A DNA stretch of 64,000 nt, taken from assembly GCA_029224185.1 (NCBI GenBank), contig CM055211.1, positions 1,515,453 to 1,579,452 on the forward strand, written 5' to 3'. The position numbers and the translations under genes were made by a program. The notes beneath the pieces were generated by a model that ran no database searches, had not been told where the DNA came from, and saw only the letters and a program-made list of their open reading frames with translations. Positions 16,978 to 28,580 of the stretch are shown here, in pieces. Positions within the stretch are counted from its first letter, which is position 1; the number at the start of each line of letters is the position of its first letter. Source of the DNA: Karalla daura. Its lineage: Eukaryota; Chordata; Actinopteri; Chaetodontiformes; Leiognathidae.

Positions 16978-17975
16978 GGCAGACCCGGGAGGAGGTCACG
17001 CGACGTGGCTTGATCAGGAGGAGGGTCCAGGAGGACTTGGTGGTGGAGAGGAGTGTTGGGGCCTCTCCTAGGGAGGGAGAGGACGCGCGCCGGGGTCAGC
17101 GGCCGTAAGGCAGCTTTGACGTGGGCAGGACACGGTAAACGTTGAAGTGAGTTGGAAGTGTGCGCTAAACCCTCCGAAACGTGAAGCAAAATCCCTTCTT
17201 GAACACAGTTTTCGTTTCGCCGAGGCCGCAGCCAAATTCACAGCTACCCGTTCGCTACCTCGCGAGGTCCGTGCCACCCGCTCGGAGCTGTAGAGCGTCC
17301 GCACCGATGCCAGGTTGGAGTGTGCCCCCCCCCCCGGGGGGGCCGATACCGGACCCGAAACGCCGTCCAGGAGAGGCGGATCCCCGACCTGTCTGGGGAG
17401 CGTCCGTCTCGACCGTGTGCTGCGGCAAACGAGGCTCCGATGCCTTTACCTGACCCTGACCCCGACCCCGACCGCGACCCTGACATTGGCTTAGGCTCAG
17501 GTTTGATCGACGCCACTGAAGACAAACGGCTTCCTCGGCCCGTCCGCACGAGCCCCCCCCCCCCCCCCCAGCGAGACGGCCGTGCACCTTCCAAGATCTG
17601 CTCTCCGCTCAGGAGACCTCCTCCGCTCCTGTCACTCGTTTGTCAGTTAATAGATTCAAAACGAAAAGAAACGGTAAATGGGTCCGAGGCCCGTCGGTCC
17701 TGGAACGAAGAGGCGCAACTAAATCCCTTTCTTTCCATCCACACCCCCCCCGCCCCCCCCCTCCCCCCACTGTTTGTAGCTTAGCTCCGGCGCTGTTGTC
17801 ACCCGCGTTGGCGTCCATAAATAAAGATTTCACGTCTCTCGCGGGTCCCGGTCCAAAAGTTAAAAACAAAAAACTTGGAAAAAGTCCCAGACGTTTGCGC
17901 ACTCGCTCCTGGAGCTGCCTTGGGATCCCAGGACGCGGGCCGGGCGGGTCGATGAGGTCCTGGCGCCGCCTCCCC

Positions 17976-19429
17976 CTACACCCTCGAGGTGGCGACGTCC
18001 CCTCCCCGTCCGTCCTCGTTCACGAGCCGCTTTCCTGCGAGAGGGGGAGAGGGGCGGGACGCTGAGGCGGTCGGACGCGGCAACGCGATGGCCCGGGGAG
18101 CCGCCTCCTTACCCTCGCCGGCAGGCGCGGTGCCGTTCTGATGGGCGGCCCGGGCTGGAAGAGAGGGGGGGGGACACGGGCGTCATGGTTTTGACTGCGG
18201 CGGGCGCGGAGAGACGGAGACATCGAGACCCGACTCACCTGGCGGATCGCATCTGCGATAGAAGCCTGAGGGGGTGGGGGGGGGGTGGGGGGGGGGGGGG
18301 GGGGGAGAGAGAGAGGAGACCGTCAGCGCATGTCTGGAGTGTGTGGGGTTGGGTATGTTGAGCGTGCGTGGGGATAGACGTGCACCGACCTGCTTCCCAG
18401 GGCATGTCGTCTGCAGGGAGGGGACAGAGACGGAGAGGCGTGAAGGGGGGGGGGGAAGGAGAATCGGGTCGCTCTTTCCTGTGTGTGTGACTTGACGGCG
18501 CTGGTTGCTTGTCGTTACTCCGACGCGGGTGTCGGTTTTGAGTTTTCTTACCTTTCTGCCAGAACCACTCGCCTGCGGGGCAATCGAGAGACAGAATGGT
18601 TAAAAAGCAGTCGGAGACGTGCCGACAGGTCGTCGGGCTGCAGCCCCGACTCCTATGAGGGTCCTTTGTCCTGGTCAGTCCCCTGTGCCGGGCTGGACAG
18701 TCTTATTTGCCGCATTTTTCGGGCTATAGAGCGATAAAACCGGATTATAAGGGGGGGTATCGGTTCACGATCGGTTCACGATGTCGTTGATGAAATTGGC
18801 CGAGATCAACGGGAGGCCTTGACTGACGATGTCATCACTTCGCTGCAATGCTCCCTTGCTTGCACTCTCTCCCCCTCTCGCTCTTTCTATGTCGCTCTCC
18901 CTCCCTCCCTCCCTCCCTCTCCCTCTTTCCACGCCTCTCGCTCTCTCTCTCTCTCTCTCTGCGCTCCCACTCGAAGTGTGGGACACTTTCGGGGGACATC
19001 TCAAACCGGGGGCCGGTCGGCCGAATCGGGGACAGTCCCTGGATATCCGGGACGTCTGGCCGCCCCGGGATGCCCCCTCGGCGCGTGTCCCTTTAAGGGC
19101 CACGTCCCGTTTTCCCCGGTAACAACTAAACATTTTGAGTATTGCTTCATCTCGGCGACAAAAGGGTAGAATGGCAACTACTGAACCGTCACTCCCCCCC
19201 CCCCCCCCCCCGCAACGTAATCAGGGACAGGGAGGGACTGTTTGTGTGAAACCCCCCCCCCCCCCCCCTCCTCCTCCTCCCCCTTGCTATCTCCTCCACC
19301 GGCGCGCCTCCTCACCTGTCCTCCAGCGGTGGAGAGCGGCCAGCAGCACCACCGCTCCCACCAGGCCGACCGACAGCATCATGGCCGCGTAGATCCGGGG
19401 ACTCCCCCTCGAGCCTGTGGTTGGAAAGA

Positions 19430-19467
<38 letters not shown>

Positions 19468-19922
19468 GGCGATTCGTCACGGGATCGGTGCCACGCCTCG
19501 CGGCGGCGAACCCGGGGGAGGGGGTGACTCGCATGGGTTGAGGGGGTTCCGGTACGGCTCGCTGGTCTCCCGATGGCCCGGGCTCTCCGCGGTGCAGGCG
19601 ATGGCGTCGAAGCATTCTCCGTCCTGCGGGGGGGGGGGGGGAGACACAGACGCGGCGTCAGCGCCTGAGCGCACTCTCTCTCTCTCTCTCTGGTGGGACG
19701 GCCCCTCCCCCGGCACCTTGGACACGCTGAGCGTCTCCCCGGAGCCGGCCGCCGTCCCGTCGTCCCTCGTCCAGCCGTAGGCGACGGGCCGGCCGGCCGC
19801 CGCCGCGTCCCAGCCGCAGGCGAAGGTGCACGCCGTCCCGCCGCCGTCGCAGGAGTGGCTGACGGTGGGCCTCGGGCCGGGAGCTGTGGTGGAGAGCGTC
19901 AAGGTGTCAAGAGTGACGGACG

Positions 19923-19964
<42 letters not shown>

Positions 19965-21411
19965 ACGGCCTTTACTGCGTTAATGTGATGTGGTTAATGT
20001 GACATCAACATCAAATTCAGAATAACAAACATCCTGAATGGCCTTTTCTGATCTGTGTGAGACGGCCCCGCTCACAGGTGACGACGAGGCGGACCGGGGC
20101 CTGGATGGTGGCGTTTATCTCCGGCGTGTACAGCCCGCCGTCGCTCGGGACCAGCCGCTTGATCGTCATCCGTCCGGTCGAGGTGTCCAGGTGGCCGCGT
20201 TCTTCCGGGCAGACGGAGACACGGACAGCTTAAACTTCTCCACACAAGTCTCAGAAAGATTTAACAAGTCCGCTGAGGCGGATCGTCTCATTACCACCTC
20301 AGTTTACCTGCAAAGTGACGGTAGCCCGTAAGTTCGTCACTCTGGCTGTCCCACTCCATGGCCAGGTCCTTTTCGTGCTTCCACAAGATGTATGTGATGG
20401 GACCAGGCTCCGAGGAGACACCCGGATCCAGGGCGACATCTTGGCCCACCTTCGCGTACACCGTTCTCTCTGCATGGACAGACACATCCTTCAGAACGTC
20501 GTTCGAACGTCCCATAAATTAGAGCTGCAAAAGGTAAACAACAAAGCGACTAATACGTGAAATAACTTAAGAGGTCGAGCTCAGTTGGATGTGTTCTGGT
20601 CACGGATCGACACAGTTTTTGTGACCGGACGGATGAATCCACTGCGAAACAGTAGTTTGTTGCAGTCCTGCTCCGGTTGAGCTTCAGGACACGGGTCAGA
20701 TTATGGGAGATTGAAGTCGAACCAGTTTGTGGCTGAAACCAAACAACCCCCACCTGCAGGGTCACTACCAGTCAGGACCCTCGCCCGCCGCTCTGTCGAA
20801 TGCAATAACGCTCCCAAAACGCAGTCGCATCTCTTTGCAACGCATCAGTGTTGTTTTATATCACCTTTATTACACATTTCAGGGTCGGCACAGTCCAGAA
20901 GACCAATTATCCCCGACCAAATCATAAGAGATCACTTCTGAATACTCCTTTCATAGTAGTAAAAGGAGCATGTTTTGATCTCGTGTCATTTCAGATGTCA
21001 AACGAGACACTGGGATGACGCAGTCGGGTCACTTCGTCGCCGCCCCTTTGCGCACTACTCGCCCACATCATCTTAAACACCAAAGCTTTTCCAAACCTTT
21101 CTATATCATACTAGCTTCGCTGATATGATCTGATCTTATAATTCTTCCCCTACTGTGAAGCACCGCGGCTGTACAGCAGTCTCCATGCTGGACTGACTGG
21201 GTGTGGCCCAAGCCTCTGAGAAAGGTCAACTCTCACTCTCTCGCGTCGTTAACTAGTCATTCATATAGTTTATACAGACGCCAGGTTGTAGTAGAAGTAG
21301 AAGTAGACGTTAACTAGTCTTTTAGGACTTACCTGGGGCAGCAGAGGGGGTGGTGGAGGAGATCGAACCCCAACAGGTCACCGCAATACAACAAAACAAA
21401 AGTAAACGCAT
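17976..21411 (-). CDS. CD2/SLAM/CD48-like Ig receptor A, complete
   Basis: Type I membrane receptor of the CD2/SLAM group, whose members mediate homotypic or paired adhesion between leukocytes. Ten exons: 21333-21411 signal peptide (MRLLLFCCIAVTCWG), 20308-20469 and 20076-20201 V domain, 19717-19883 and 19533-19623 C2 domain, 19316-19414 transmembrane (MMLSVGLVGAVVLLAAL), and cytoplasmic exons 18552-18572, 18239-18265, 18113-18154, 17976-18034. Every phase closes, giving 290 aa. The V domain has ILWKHEKDLAMEW and DGGLYTPEI but no Cys after the Tyr, as in SLAM/CD48 V domains, which lack the usual disulphide. The C2 half has paired Cys and FDAIACTAE. The tail (about 50 aa, ending VNEDGRGGDVATSRV) shows no TxYxxV/I switch motif, so SAP-type signalling is not expected. 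The donor after the second C2 exon is GC, not GT (19527-19532). The gene cannot be assigned to one named mammalian member. Confidence 0.85.
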
Positions 21412-21457
21412 CCTACTCAACTTGCTTGGTAAACACCGAGCGAAAGTCAGGTCTGCC

Positions 21458-21563
21458 TCTATAATCTAACAGCCACGCACATTAAAGGCTGGAAAACACG
21501 CCGTAGCTGTCAAGAGCAGACTCGGGCCGGCGTGCTGTTAGTTGTTAGACTTGAAAACGAAAG
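21458..21563 (-). promoter_or_regulatory. Promoter of receptor A: TATA-like box and ISRE-like element
   Basis: On the minus strand ATTATAGA (21458-21465) lies 47 bp upstream of the ATG. GAAAACGAAAG (21553-21563, plus-strand reading), followed by TTAAA, lies 142 bp upstream and resembles an interferon-stimulated response element. Both occur at the same offsets in unit B; only the TATA-like box is kept at the same offset in unit C. Confidence 0.55.
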
Positions 21564-22149
21564 TTAAATGCGCAATCCCTATATGCCCGTGTCCCTATAC
21601 CAGCGATCGACCGCCAAGAAAGTCCCCGGGGTCCTATCGATATCCTCCTAGTGACTATCAAGTCCCAACACATCCGGGCGAAGTCTTAACTGGGCCAAAA
21701 CTACTTTGCACGTTCTTTTGAAAATATACATTCACTGATTGTTTCCTCGGCCAAGACCCGTCCATGAAATTCCGGGTGCCTCCCGGAGAGCCAATCAAAT
21801 CCAGGGACGACTCCCTCTGACCCGCCCCCTCCGGCGACGCGCACGCGGAAGCACGGTGACGTCGTCGCCCACCGTTCAGGCGCGTGCACGGATGTGTTTC
21901 ACACCTGCGGTCGTGTGGCTTATTAAATGGGGCGCGTGTCCAAACAAATGTGACTGACCCAATTGGAAACGGAGACACTCTCGACGCCGTGGTCAAGAAC
22001 CTCGCTGTTTCAAACGGGTTTTTATAACCTGAACTACTCTGTGACTCGCGGACAAGTGAAACAGTTGCAACAGTCATCGCGAGGATCGTAATTGTTGTCG
22101 TTCATCATAACAGTCCTCCTCCTCCTCTCCATCATAGTTCAACTGATAT

Positions 22150-22470
22150 GATAGCTCTCGACAGATGAGGTACAACACCTGCAGCAAGCTGCCGTGGATG
22201 TTTTACCAGTGTGTGGTTGCCAGTGTACTCTTTTACACCGTGGTATGTTGAGGGGGTGGGCAGCATATCCAAGAGGGACACCTCCAGACTGGATAAACTG
22301 GTCTGTGTTTGGCAAGAAACTGGACTCTCTGGCGACGGTGGCAGAGATGGAGAGAGGACACTGGAGAAACTGCTGGACAATGTGGACAATACCAGCCAGC
22401 TTCTTCCAAGATACCTAAACATCCTTAAAATAAGAGTCTCAACAACTAAACAATTCATTGATATGCCAAT
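22150..22470 (+). mobile_element. LINE reverse-transcriptase 3' fragment
   Basis: Broken plus-strand frames read MFYQCVVASVLFYTVV, then SISKRDTSRLDKLV, then LEKLLDNVDNTSQLLP. This is the typical C-terminal end of ORF2 in fish non-LTR retrotransposons. Stops and indels make it dead. No 5' part is present. Confidence 0.75.
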
Positions 22471-22749
22471 GTCAATATCATACAATATCAGTCTCTGAAG
22501 TGCAGACAGATCAACGTTCTTCACTATTTTCCCTTTTTTTCGTGTTTTCTTACCAAATCAATTGACACAACATTCGAACACTTCTGCATCCAACAATTAA
22601 AAGCAGAAAGAATACTTCAACAACAGTTAACAATCTGTCGTCTCACTCTGTCTGCTCCTGAAGTCAGTAGACGTAGACGTATATGTATATATACTATTAT
22701 TAATATATGTATATATATATAAACACACACACACACATATATATAGAAA

Positions 22750-22960
22750 GTAGGGATGGGAAGACAAGTGTTTCAGCAGCTGTGGTTTACTTGGTCCTGC
22801 AGATACACACACACAAACATACACAGAAAATCTGGTATTTTCATTTATCTGCTTTTATTCTCGGCATACACTTTAAAAGCAAGCAAAGCCAATGATTTAG
22901 GACGCCATTCACACGTCATTTCTGCAGCAGCCCGAGTAATTGTCCTGCAGAAAACAAATA
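22750..22960 (-). repeat. Duplicated copy of the CYP4F 3'-UTR-like segment
   Basis: The stretch with tttatctgcttttattc and actttaaaagcaagcaaagcc nearly repeats 30735-30800, which lies just beyond the CYP4F stop. The left part (gtgtttcagcagctgtggtttac plus CA repeats) is also echoed at 29505-29560. It includes a minus-strand AATAAA near 22853, about 235 bp past the last exon of unit B. Confidence 0.65.
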
Positions 22961-23088
22961 CATTTGGAGACAACAACAAACAACGTTTTTCAGTCATCTC
23001 CCTGCATCAGCCATTGTTCATGTTGTGCGGGTCAAGGGGCCGCTGCCGGCCTCCGTGGGCCCGCAGGATCAGAGAGTTAATGACTCAC

Positions 23089-24961
23089 ACGGGTTGAGAG
23101 GGTTTCTGTACGGCTCGCTGGTCTCCCGATCGCCTGAGCTCTCCACAGCGCAGGCGATCACATCAAAACATTCTCCCTCCTGCAGGGAGCAGACACAAAC
23201 ACAGCGTCAACACATGCAGACTGAGGCTTTTTTGTTAGGGGATGTGCCTGCAGTATTCCCTAAATATTTATAATATCCCGTATCAATCTGCACTAATGAG
23301 ATGCTCAGCATCTCCCGTAGAGTTCGCTAACGTCCTGTCGTCTGTTCTTCCAGCTGCAGGTGACTGGACGGGCATCTGGGGCGTTCCGATCGCAGGGAAA
23401 AACTACATGTGGTCTTCTCATCTTCGCAGGAGTAAGTGACGGTCGGCTTTGGGGGCCGGGGCTGTGGTTAATGTGACATCAACATCAAATTCAGAATAAC
23501 GAACATCCCGAATGGCCCGCGTGAGACGGCCCCACTCACAGGTAACGACGAGACGGACCGGGGCGAGGACCGTGGTGTTTATCTCCGGCGTGTACAGCCC
23601 GCTGTCACTCAGGATCAGCCGCTTGATCGTCATCCGTCCAGTTGAGGTGTCCAGGTGGCCGCGTTCTTCCGGCAAACAGAGACACAGACAGTTCAAACTT
23701 CTCCACACATGTCTCAGAGAGATTTAACGAGTCTGTCGAGGCGGATCATCTCACCACCACCTGACTTTACCTGCAAAGTGACGGTAACCTGTAACTTCAT
23801 CACTCTGGCTGTCCCACTCCATGGCCAGGTCCCTCTCATGTTTCCACAAGATGTTTGTGATGGGACCAGGCTCCGAGGAGACACCCGGATCCAGGACGAC
23901 ATCTTGGCCCACCTTCGCATACACTGTTCTCTCTGCATGGGAAGCAGATGTGAGAAAAGAGGGTCGGTACCTTTCTTTTTTATTCAAATCTTTGAAATAA
24001 TTTCAGAAACAAGGCTTTCAGGAGTCGTTCAAACATCCTATAAAGTAGAGCTCAACAAGTAAACAACAAATAGACTGATATATAAAATAACTTAAAAGGT
24101 TAAGCTGAGTTGCATATTTTGTGGTCACAGATCAACACAGTTTTTCTGACCAGCCAGATGAATCCACTCCAAAGTAATAGCTTGTTGCAGTTCTACTTTA
24201 GTTCGAGTCGACAGTGGTCAGACTGGGGAGAGTGGCGTCAAACCAGTTTGTGGCTGAAACCAAACAACCCCCACCTGCAGGGTCACTACCAGTTAGGACC
24301 CTCGCCCGCTGCTCTGTTAAATGTAATAACGCTCCCAAAACGCAGTCGCTTCTCTTGTCGCTTCTTGCAACGCATCAGTATTGTTATGCCACATCTTTAT
24401 TACACATTTCAGGGTTGGCACAGTCTAGACAACCAATTATTACCGTTCAAATCAAAAGAGATCACTTCTGAGGTCTCCACTAGTTACCACACGGGGACTG
24501 TAATAGGAAAAGGAGCATATTTCAATCTCGTGTCATTTTAGTTGTCGAATGTTCTCTGAGATGACTCTGATCACTTTGAGGCCGCCCCTTTGTGTACCAC
24601 CTGCCCACATATCTTTAACACCAAAACTTTCCCAAACCTTCTTATATCTCTGGAGGATCTTTAATGTCATCTAATCTTCAATTCTTCTCCTACTCCAGGG
24701 TCTAGTGAAGCACCCCGGCTGTACAGCAGTCTCCAGGTTTTACCTTATGGGTGTGGGCAAGCGTCTAAGAAAGGTCAACTCTCACTCTCTAGCGTTGTTA
24801 ACAAGTTAATCATATAGTTTATATAGACGGCAGGTAGTAGTAGAAGCAGAGGTAGATGTTGACTTGTTTTTTTAGGACTTACCTGGGGCAGTAGAGGGGG
24901 TAGCCGTGGTGATCGATCCCCAGTGGGTCACCGCTATAAAACAACACAAAGGTAAACGCAT
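23089..24961 (-). pseudogene. CD2/SLAM-like Ig receptor unit B, broken C2 and no membrane exon
   Basis: Exons recognised: 24883-24961 signal peptide (MRLPLCCFIAVTHWG), 23771-23932 and 23540-23665 V domain, both intact and close to unit A (ILWKHERDLAMEW, DSGLYTPEI), a degenerate first C2 exon at about 23290-23474, and an intact second C2 exon at 23089-23179 (ECFDVIACAVES, YRNPLNPC). The first C2 exon has one extra base near its 5' end and another before the CDRNAPDARPV segment, plus a stop near its 3' end, so a V-C2 protein cannot be read through. No transmembrane or tail exon was found before unit A. If the second C2 exon is read into its intron it stops after about six codons. The unit may be a pseudogene, a spliced cassette, or hit by sequence errors. 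Confidence 0.7.
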
Positions 24962-25007
24962 CCTGCTTAAGTTGTGTGGTAAAAGCTGAGCGAAAGTCAG
25001 GTCTGCC

Positions 25008-25117
25008 TCTATAATCTACCAGCCACACACGCAACAGGCTGGAAAACACGCCATAATTGTCAAGAGCAGAATTGGGGGGTGTGTCGTTAGTTGTCCGACT
25101 TGGAAAATGAAAGTGAA
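25008..25117 (-). promoter_or_regulatory. Promoter of receptor unit B: TATA-like box and ISRE-like element
   Basis: ATTATAGA (25008-25015) is 47 bp upstream of the unit B ATG. GGAAAATGAAAGTGAAA (25102-25117, plus reading) is a strong match to the interferon-response pattern GAAANNGAAANNGAAA, 141 bp upstream. Confidence 0.6.
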
Positions 25118-25239
25118 ATGCCCAATGCTGGGCTTTTAGTGACTCTGGTCCTTTATACCAATGTGACATCAACATCAAATTCAGAATAACAAACATCCTG
25201 AATGGCCTTTTCTGATCTGTGTGAGACGGCTCCGCTCAC

Positions 25240-26238
25240 AGGTAACGACGAGACGGACTGGGGCGAGGATCATGGTGTTAATCTCCGGCGTGTACAGCCC
25301 GCTGTCGCTCAGGATCAGCCGCTTGATCGTCATCCGTCCAGTCGAGGTGTCCAGGTGGCCGCGTTCTTCCGGCAAACAGAGACACAGACAGCTTAAACTT
25401 CTCCACACGAGTCTCAGAGAGATTAAACGAGTCCGCTGAGGCGGATCATCTCATTACCATCCGAGTTTACCTGCAAAGTGACGGTAGCCCGTAACTTCGT
25501 CACTCTGGCTGTCCCACTCCATGGCCAGGTCCCTCTCATGTTTCCACAAGATGTATGTGATGGGACCAGGCGCCGAGGAGACACCCGGATCCAGGACGAC
25601 ATCTTGGCCCACCTTCGCATACACTGTTCTCTCTGCATGGACGGAAACGAGCTCAGCATGCACAGAATTGCTTTAAAAAAAAAAGCTTAGTTGGATATTT
25701 TCTGGTCACAGCTTAACATTTTTCTTCTTTTTTTCTGACCAGACAGATGAATCCACTCCTAAACAATAGTTTGTTGCAGTCCTGCTTTTAGTCGAGCCTG
25801 ACCCGGCCCCGGATAAAGCGGGAAGAAGACAGATGGAATTGGGTCTAGTTTTTGTCTGAAACCAAACAACCCCCACCAACCCAAGGAGCATATTTTGATC
25901 TTGTGTCATTTAAGATATCAAATGTGCACCACTCGCCCACCAAACCTTCTAGAGCATCGCTAATGCAATCTAATCTTTAATTCTTCTCCTACTCCAGGGT
26001 CTAGTGATGTACTGCAGCTGTACAGCAGTCTCCATGTTGTCCTGACAGGGATTGCCTAAGCAGCTAAGAAAAGTCAACCCTCACCCTCTCCCGTCGTTAA
26101 CAAGTTAATCACATCGTTCATACGGAGGCCAGGTCGTGTTAGTAGATGCTAACTTGTTTTCGTGGACTTACCTGGGGCAGTAGAGGAGATCAATCCCCAG
26201 CTGGTCACCATTACACAACAAAACAAGAGTAAACGCAT
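25240..26238 (-). CDS. CD2/SLAM-like Ig receptor unit C: signal peptide plus V domain only
   Basis: Three intact exons: 26172-26238 signal peptide (MRLLLFCCVMVTSWG), 25471-25632 (162 nt) and 25240-25365 (126 nt), together one SLAM-type V domain nearly identical to unit B (TYILWKHERDLAMEW, TIKRLILSDSGLYTPEI). Lengths and phases equal those of units A, B and D. The next exon downstream is the unit B signal exon; no C2, membrane or tail exon belongs to this unit. A product would need splicing into a downstream unit, for example skipping the B signal and V exons. Otherwise it is a truncated duplicate. Confidence 0.65.
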
Positions 26239-26284
26239 CCTACTTAAGTTGTGTGGTAAAAGCACAGCGAAAGTCAAGTCCGCC

Positions 26285-26358
26285 TCTATAATCTACCAGC
26301 CACGCACACAAAAGGCTGGGAAAACCTTAAGCCTTAGACTCGGGACGTGAAAACAAAA
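26285..26358 (-). promoter_or_regulatory. Promoter of receptor unit C: TATA-like box, degraded ISRE
   Basis: ATTATAGA (26285-26292) is again 47 bp upstream of the ATG. The ISRE-like site seen in A and B is reduced to GAAAACAAAA at 26349-26358, brought closer by a deletion of about 30 bp relative to unit A. Confidence 0.45.
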
Positions 26359-26359
26359 C

Positions 26360-28235
26360 AATTTTGGACCTTTTCTTTCTTTTTCTTTTTTTTTGTTTGA
26401 CATACGACACATTTTCGCATGCGAGACCCGCCCACGGGCTCGTCTCGGACAGTGAAAAGCCAATCGAATAGCGTATCAAACATCAGATATTAAAGATCGA
26501 GTCAAATAGCGTATCAGGTGGCGTATTGCGGCATTCACGTGGTGTCCGAGAATCCGAGTTTCCGAGCTCCCACGTCGTTGCGTTCATGTGCCATAGAGTC
26601 GGAATGTGCCACCGAGTTGTATCCTAACTCTCAAAAAGCAAAAAAAGCAAAGGAAACGGATCAGGCGAGCCATTACATATGATTTAATCTGCGCATTCCA
26701 AATCGTAAAATCGTTTCGTGTGACGTGTTTAATCAATGATCTAGATCAGTGTTCGTGGACGGCAACTAGTGGTATAGCATATTACATATTAGATGTCGGC
26801 AAAAAACGATTTGCAGTGCGTGTAACAATACAAAGTGTAACACCGACGATCTTTGTCGCGTTCGTGTGAGTATTCCCAGTCGGAAGGTCATTTTTCCGAT
26901 AGTTTACTTACCATTGAACGCACCGTTTGACCTACTGACAAACTCGCGCGTGGAAATACGATCGCATCGACGCACCGCTCAGTTGTTTGACCGATTAAAC
27001 GGAATGCGTGAACACCTACTCTCAGAGGAAGCTCCGATACAAGTGCACAAGTTAAGAACCTTGTTGTTCCAAACGGATTTTGTAACCCAAGCCATTCACT
27101 GGACACGTGAAAAAGTTCTAACAACCGTCACAAGGATCATGATTATTGTTGTTAGTCGTGATAACAGCTACTCTGTAGCGTTCCACTTACTTCCAGAGCA
27201 GAAGTACAGAACGCACTGCTTTCGTGTCTTTACTTTTACTTTATGACTGCTGCCTGTTCTGATTTCTCAAACTGCTGCCTTTCATTTGTATACTTTATTT
27301 TCTGTCAATATATGAACGTCCCTGTTGTATCTTTCTTATTATACAGACACTATTCAAGCTATACCGGGTAACATGATACCTTCCCACCTTCCCACTTTCA
27401 ACTGGATATGTCACGTAATGACGTTCCCATCGGTATATTTTTGTCTACACCTGCTTTGATCTGTGTCGGACAGCCACAAGCCAGATGCGAGTAACATTGT
27501 GTCCGTAGCAACAGCAACTGTGTTGAGTCATCAGCTCAACCAGAGGCTGATTCACACAAAATGTGGTCGGGCCGCGTGCCAGTGTGTGATTTGTCTGAAC
27601 GGGCAGGATGTGTTGTGATTGTCTGTTGATTATCTCACACGGATAAAATGCTACAAACGGAAAATATATTTCAAAGGTTTTATTGCAATATGCACTGCCA
27701 GAGTGTACAAAAAGAAAGAGACAATCATGTGCAACGTGTCTTTTAAGAACATTTTCTGCTCTGCATACAATCCACTGCTGCCTCATAAGTTTTTACACAG
27801 GAACAAGATTAACGACAAATGAATAATTTAAAAATGATACTCCAAGTACTCTTCAAGTGCATCCATGAATTAATTTTAGCGTACACTAGTCCAGTGGTGA
27901 TGCAGATGCTACAGCATTTATAGAAGTTAGCCAAAAGGGATTTTATCCACGCAACAGGCATTACAAAGGGCTAAAGGCTGCCTAAGCTGCTGGGCAGGAG
28001 CAGTTCAAAGTCCAATTCATATCAGAAATAAAGTTGCATGGCAACAGCATCCAGCCCGGTGATGAGTTGAGTTGATGAGCAGGGCAGGGCAGGCGTTGGT
28101 CAGCATATAGCAAACCGGACGTGGCAGAGACGCGTTTCCGTCCCTTTCCGACCGCATCTGGGCCACGCTTGTCCCAAACGATGGCTGCTGGTGTACGTAT
28201 GGGAGCGTTTACAGTACGTTCTACAGGCTCCGTAC
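26360..28235. other. Spacer between receptor units C and D
   Basis: No supported gene. The 27060-27170 part resembles the flank upstream of unit A (about 21990-22100). The rest is AT-rich or unremarkable. The expected second C2, transmembrane and tail exons of unit D were looked for here and not found. Confidence 0.55.
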
Positions 28236-28246
28236 GAAATGCATGT

Positions 28247-28363
28247 ATGCATGTAAGTCCATAGACTTGCATACATGTATAGATGAGTCTGTGCACATAC
28301 GTGCATTTCGTATGTGCACAGACTCGTCTGTACATGTATGCAAGTCTACGGACTTACATGCAT
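28247..28363. repeat. Foldback inverted repeat, about 55-bp arms
   Basis: Arms 28247-28301 and 28309-28363 are reverse complements with about three mismatches around a 7-bp loop. Examples are gtgcacatacg opposite cgtatgtgcac, and gtaagtccata opposite tacggacttac. Shorter nested copies of the outer parts flank it (cgtacgaaatgcatg near 28231; catgtaagtccgc near 28361). Confidence 0.9.
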
Positions 28364-28580
28364 GTAAGTCCGCAGACACGACGTCTGGAGAGCGTAAACG
28401 GGCATCAATAGTCCAGAGTGTCACGGCCGGAAGCCCATTGGATAACATCGACCAAACCATAATGAGCATCACGAACTTCAATAGAATGACTGCGTGACGA
28501 TGGCTAGAACGAGCGAGCTCAATTCCTCTTCATTCTCTCTGTCACAGATATGGCCGCAGACGTGCAGTAATGAGGGGCAC

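Larger units (their letters stand above)
15877..17975. other. Convergent intergenic region: slc19a1 / immunoglobulin receptor A
   Basis: This separates the 3' ends of two convergent genes and should include the minus-strand 3' UTR of receptor A. It holds G- and C-runs (16078-16108, 17745-17770), a long CT tract and a CTCF-like motif. I found no convincing minus-strand AATAAA and no supported coding exon. Confidence 0.5.
21600..23080. other. Spacer between receptor units A and B
   Basis: No gene is supported. It holds the upstream flank of unit A, whose 21960-22110 part resembles 27060-27170 upstream of unit C. It also holds a LINE fragment, AT-rich DNA with TATA runs (22680-22745) and a copy of a segment also found at the CYP4F 3' end. 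No transmembrane exon for unit B was found here. Confidence 0.6.

Noticed and set aside
28100..28497. Two opposing open frames rich in His, Cys and Ser
   Set aside because: They mirror each other because they cross the foldback repeat. No protein likeness.
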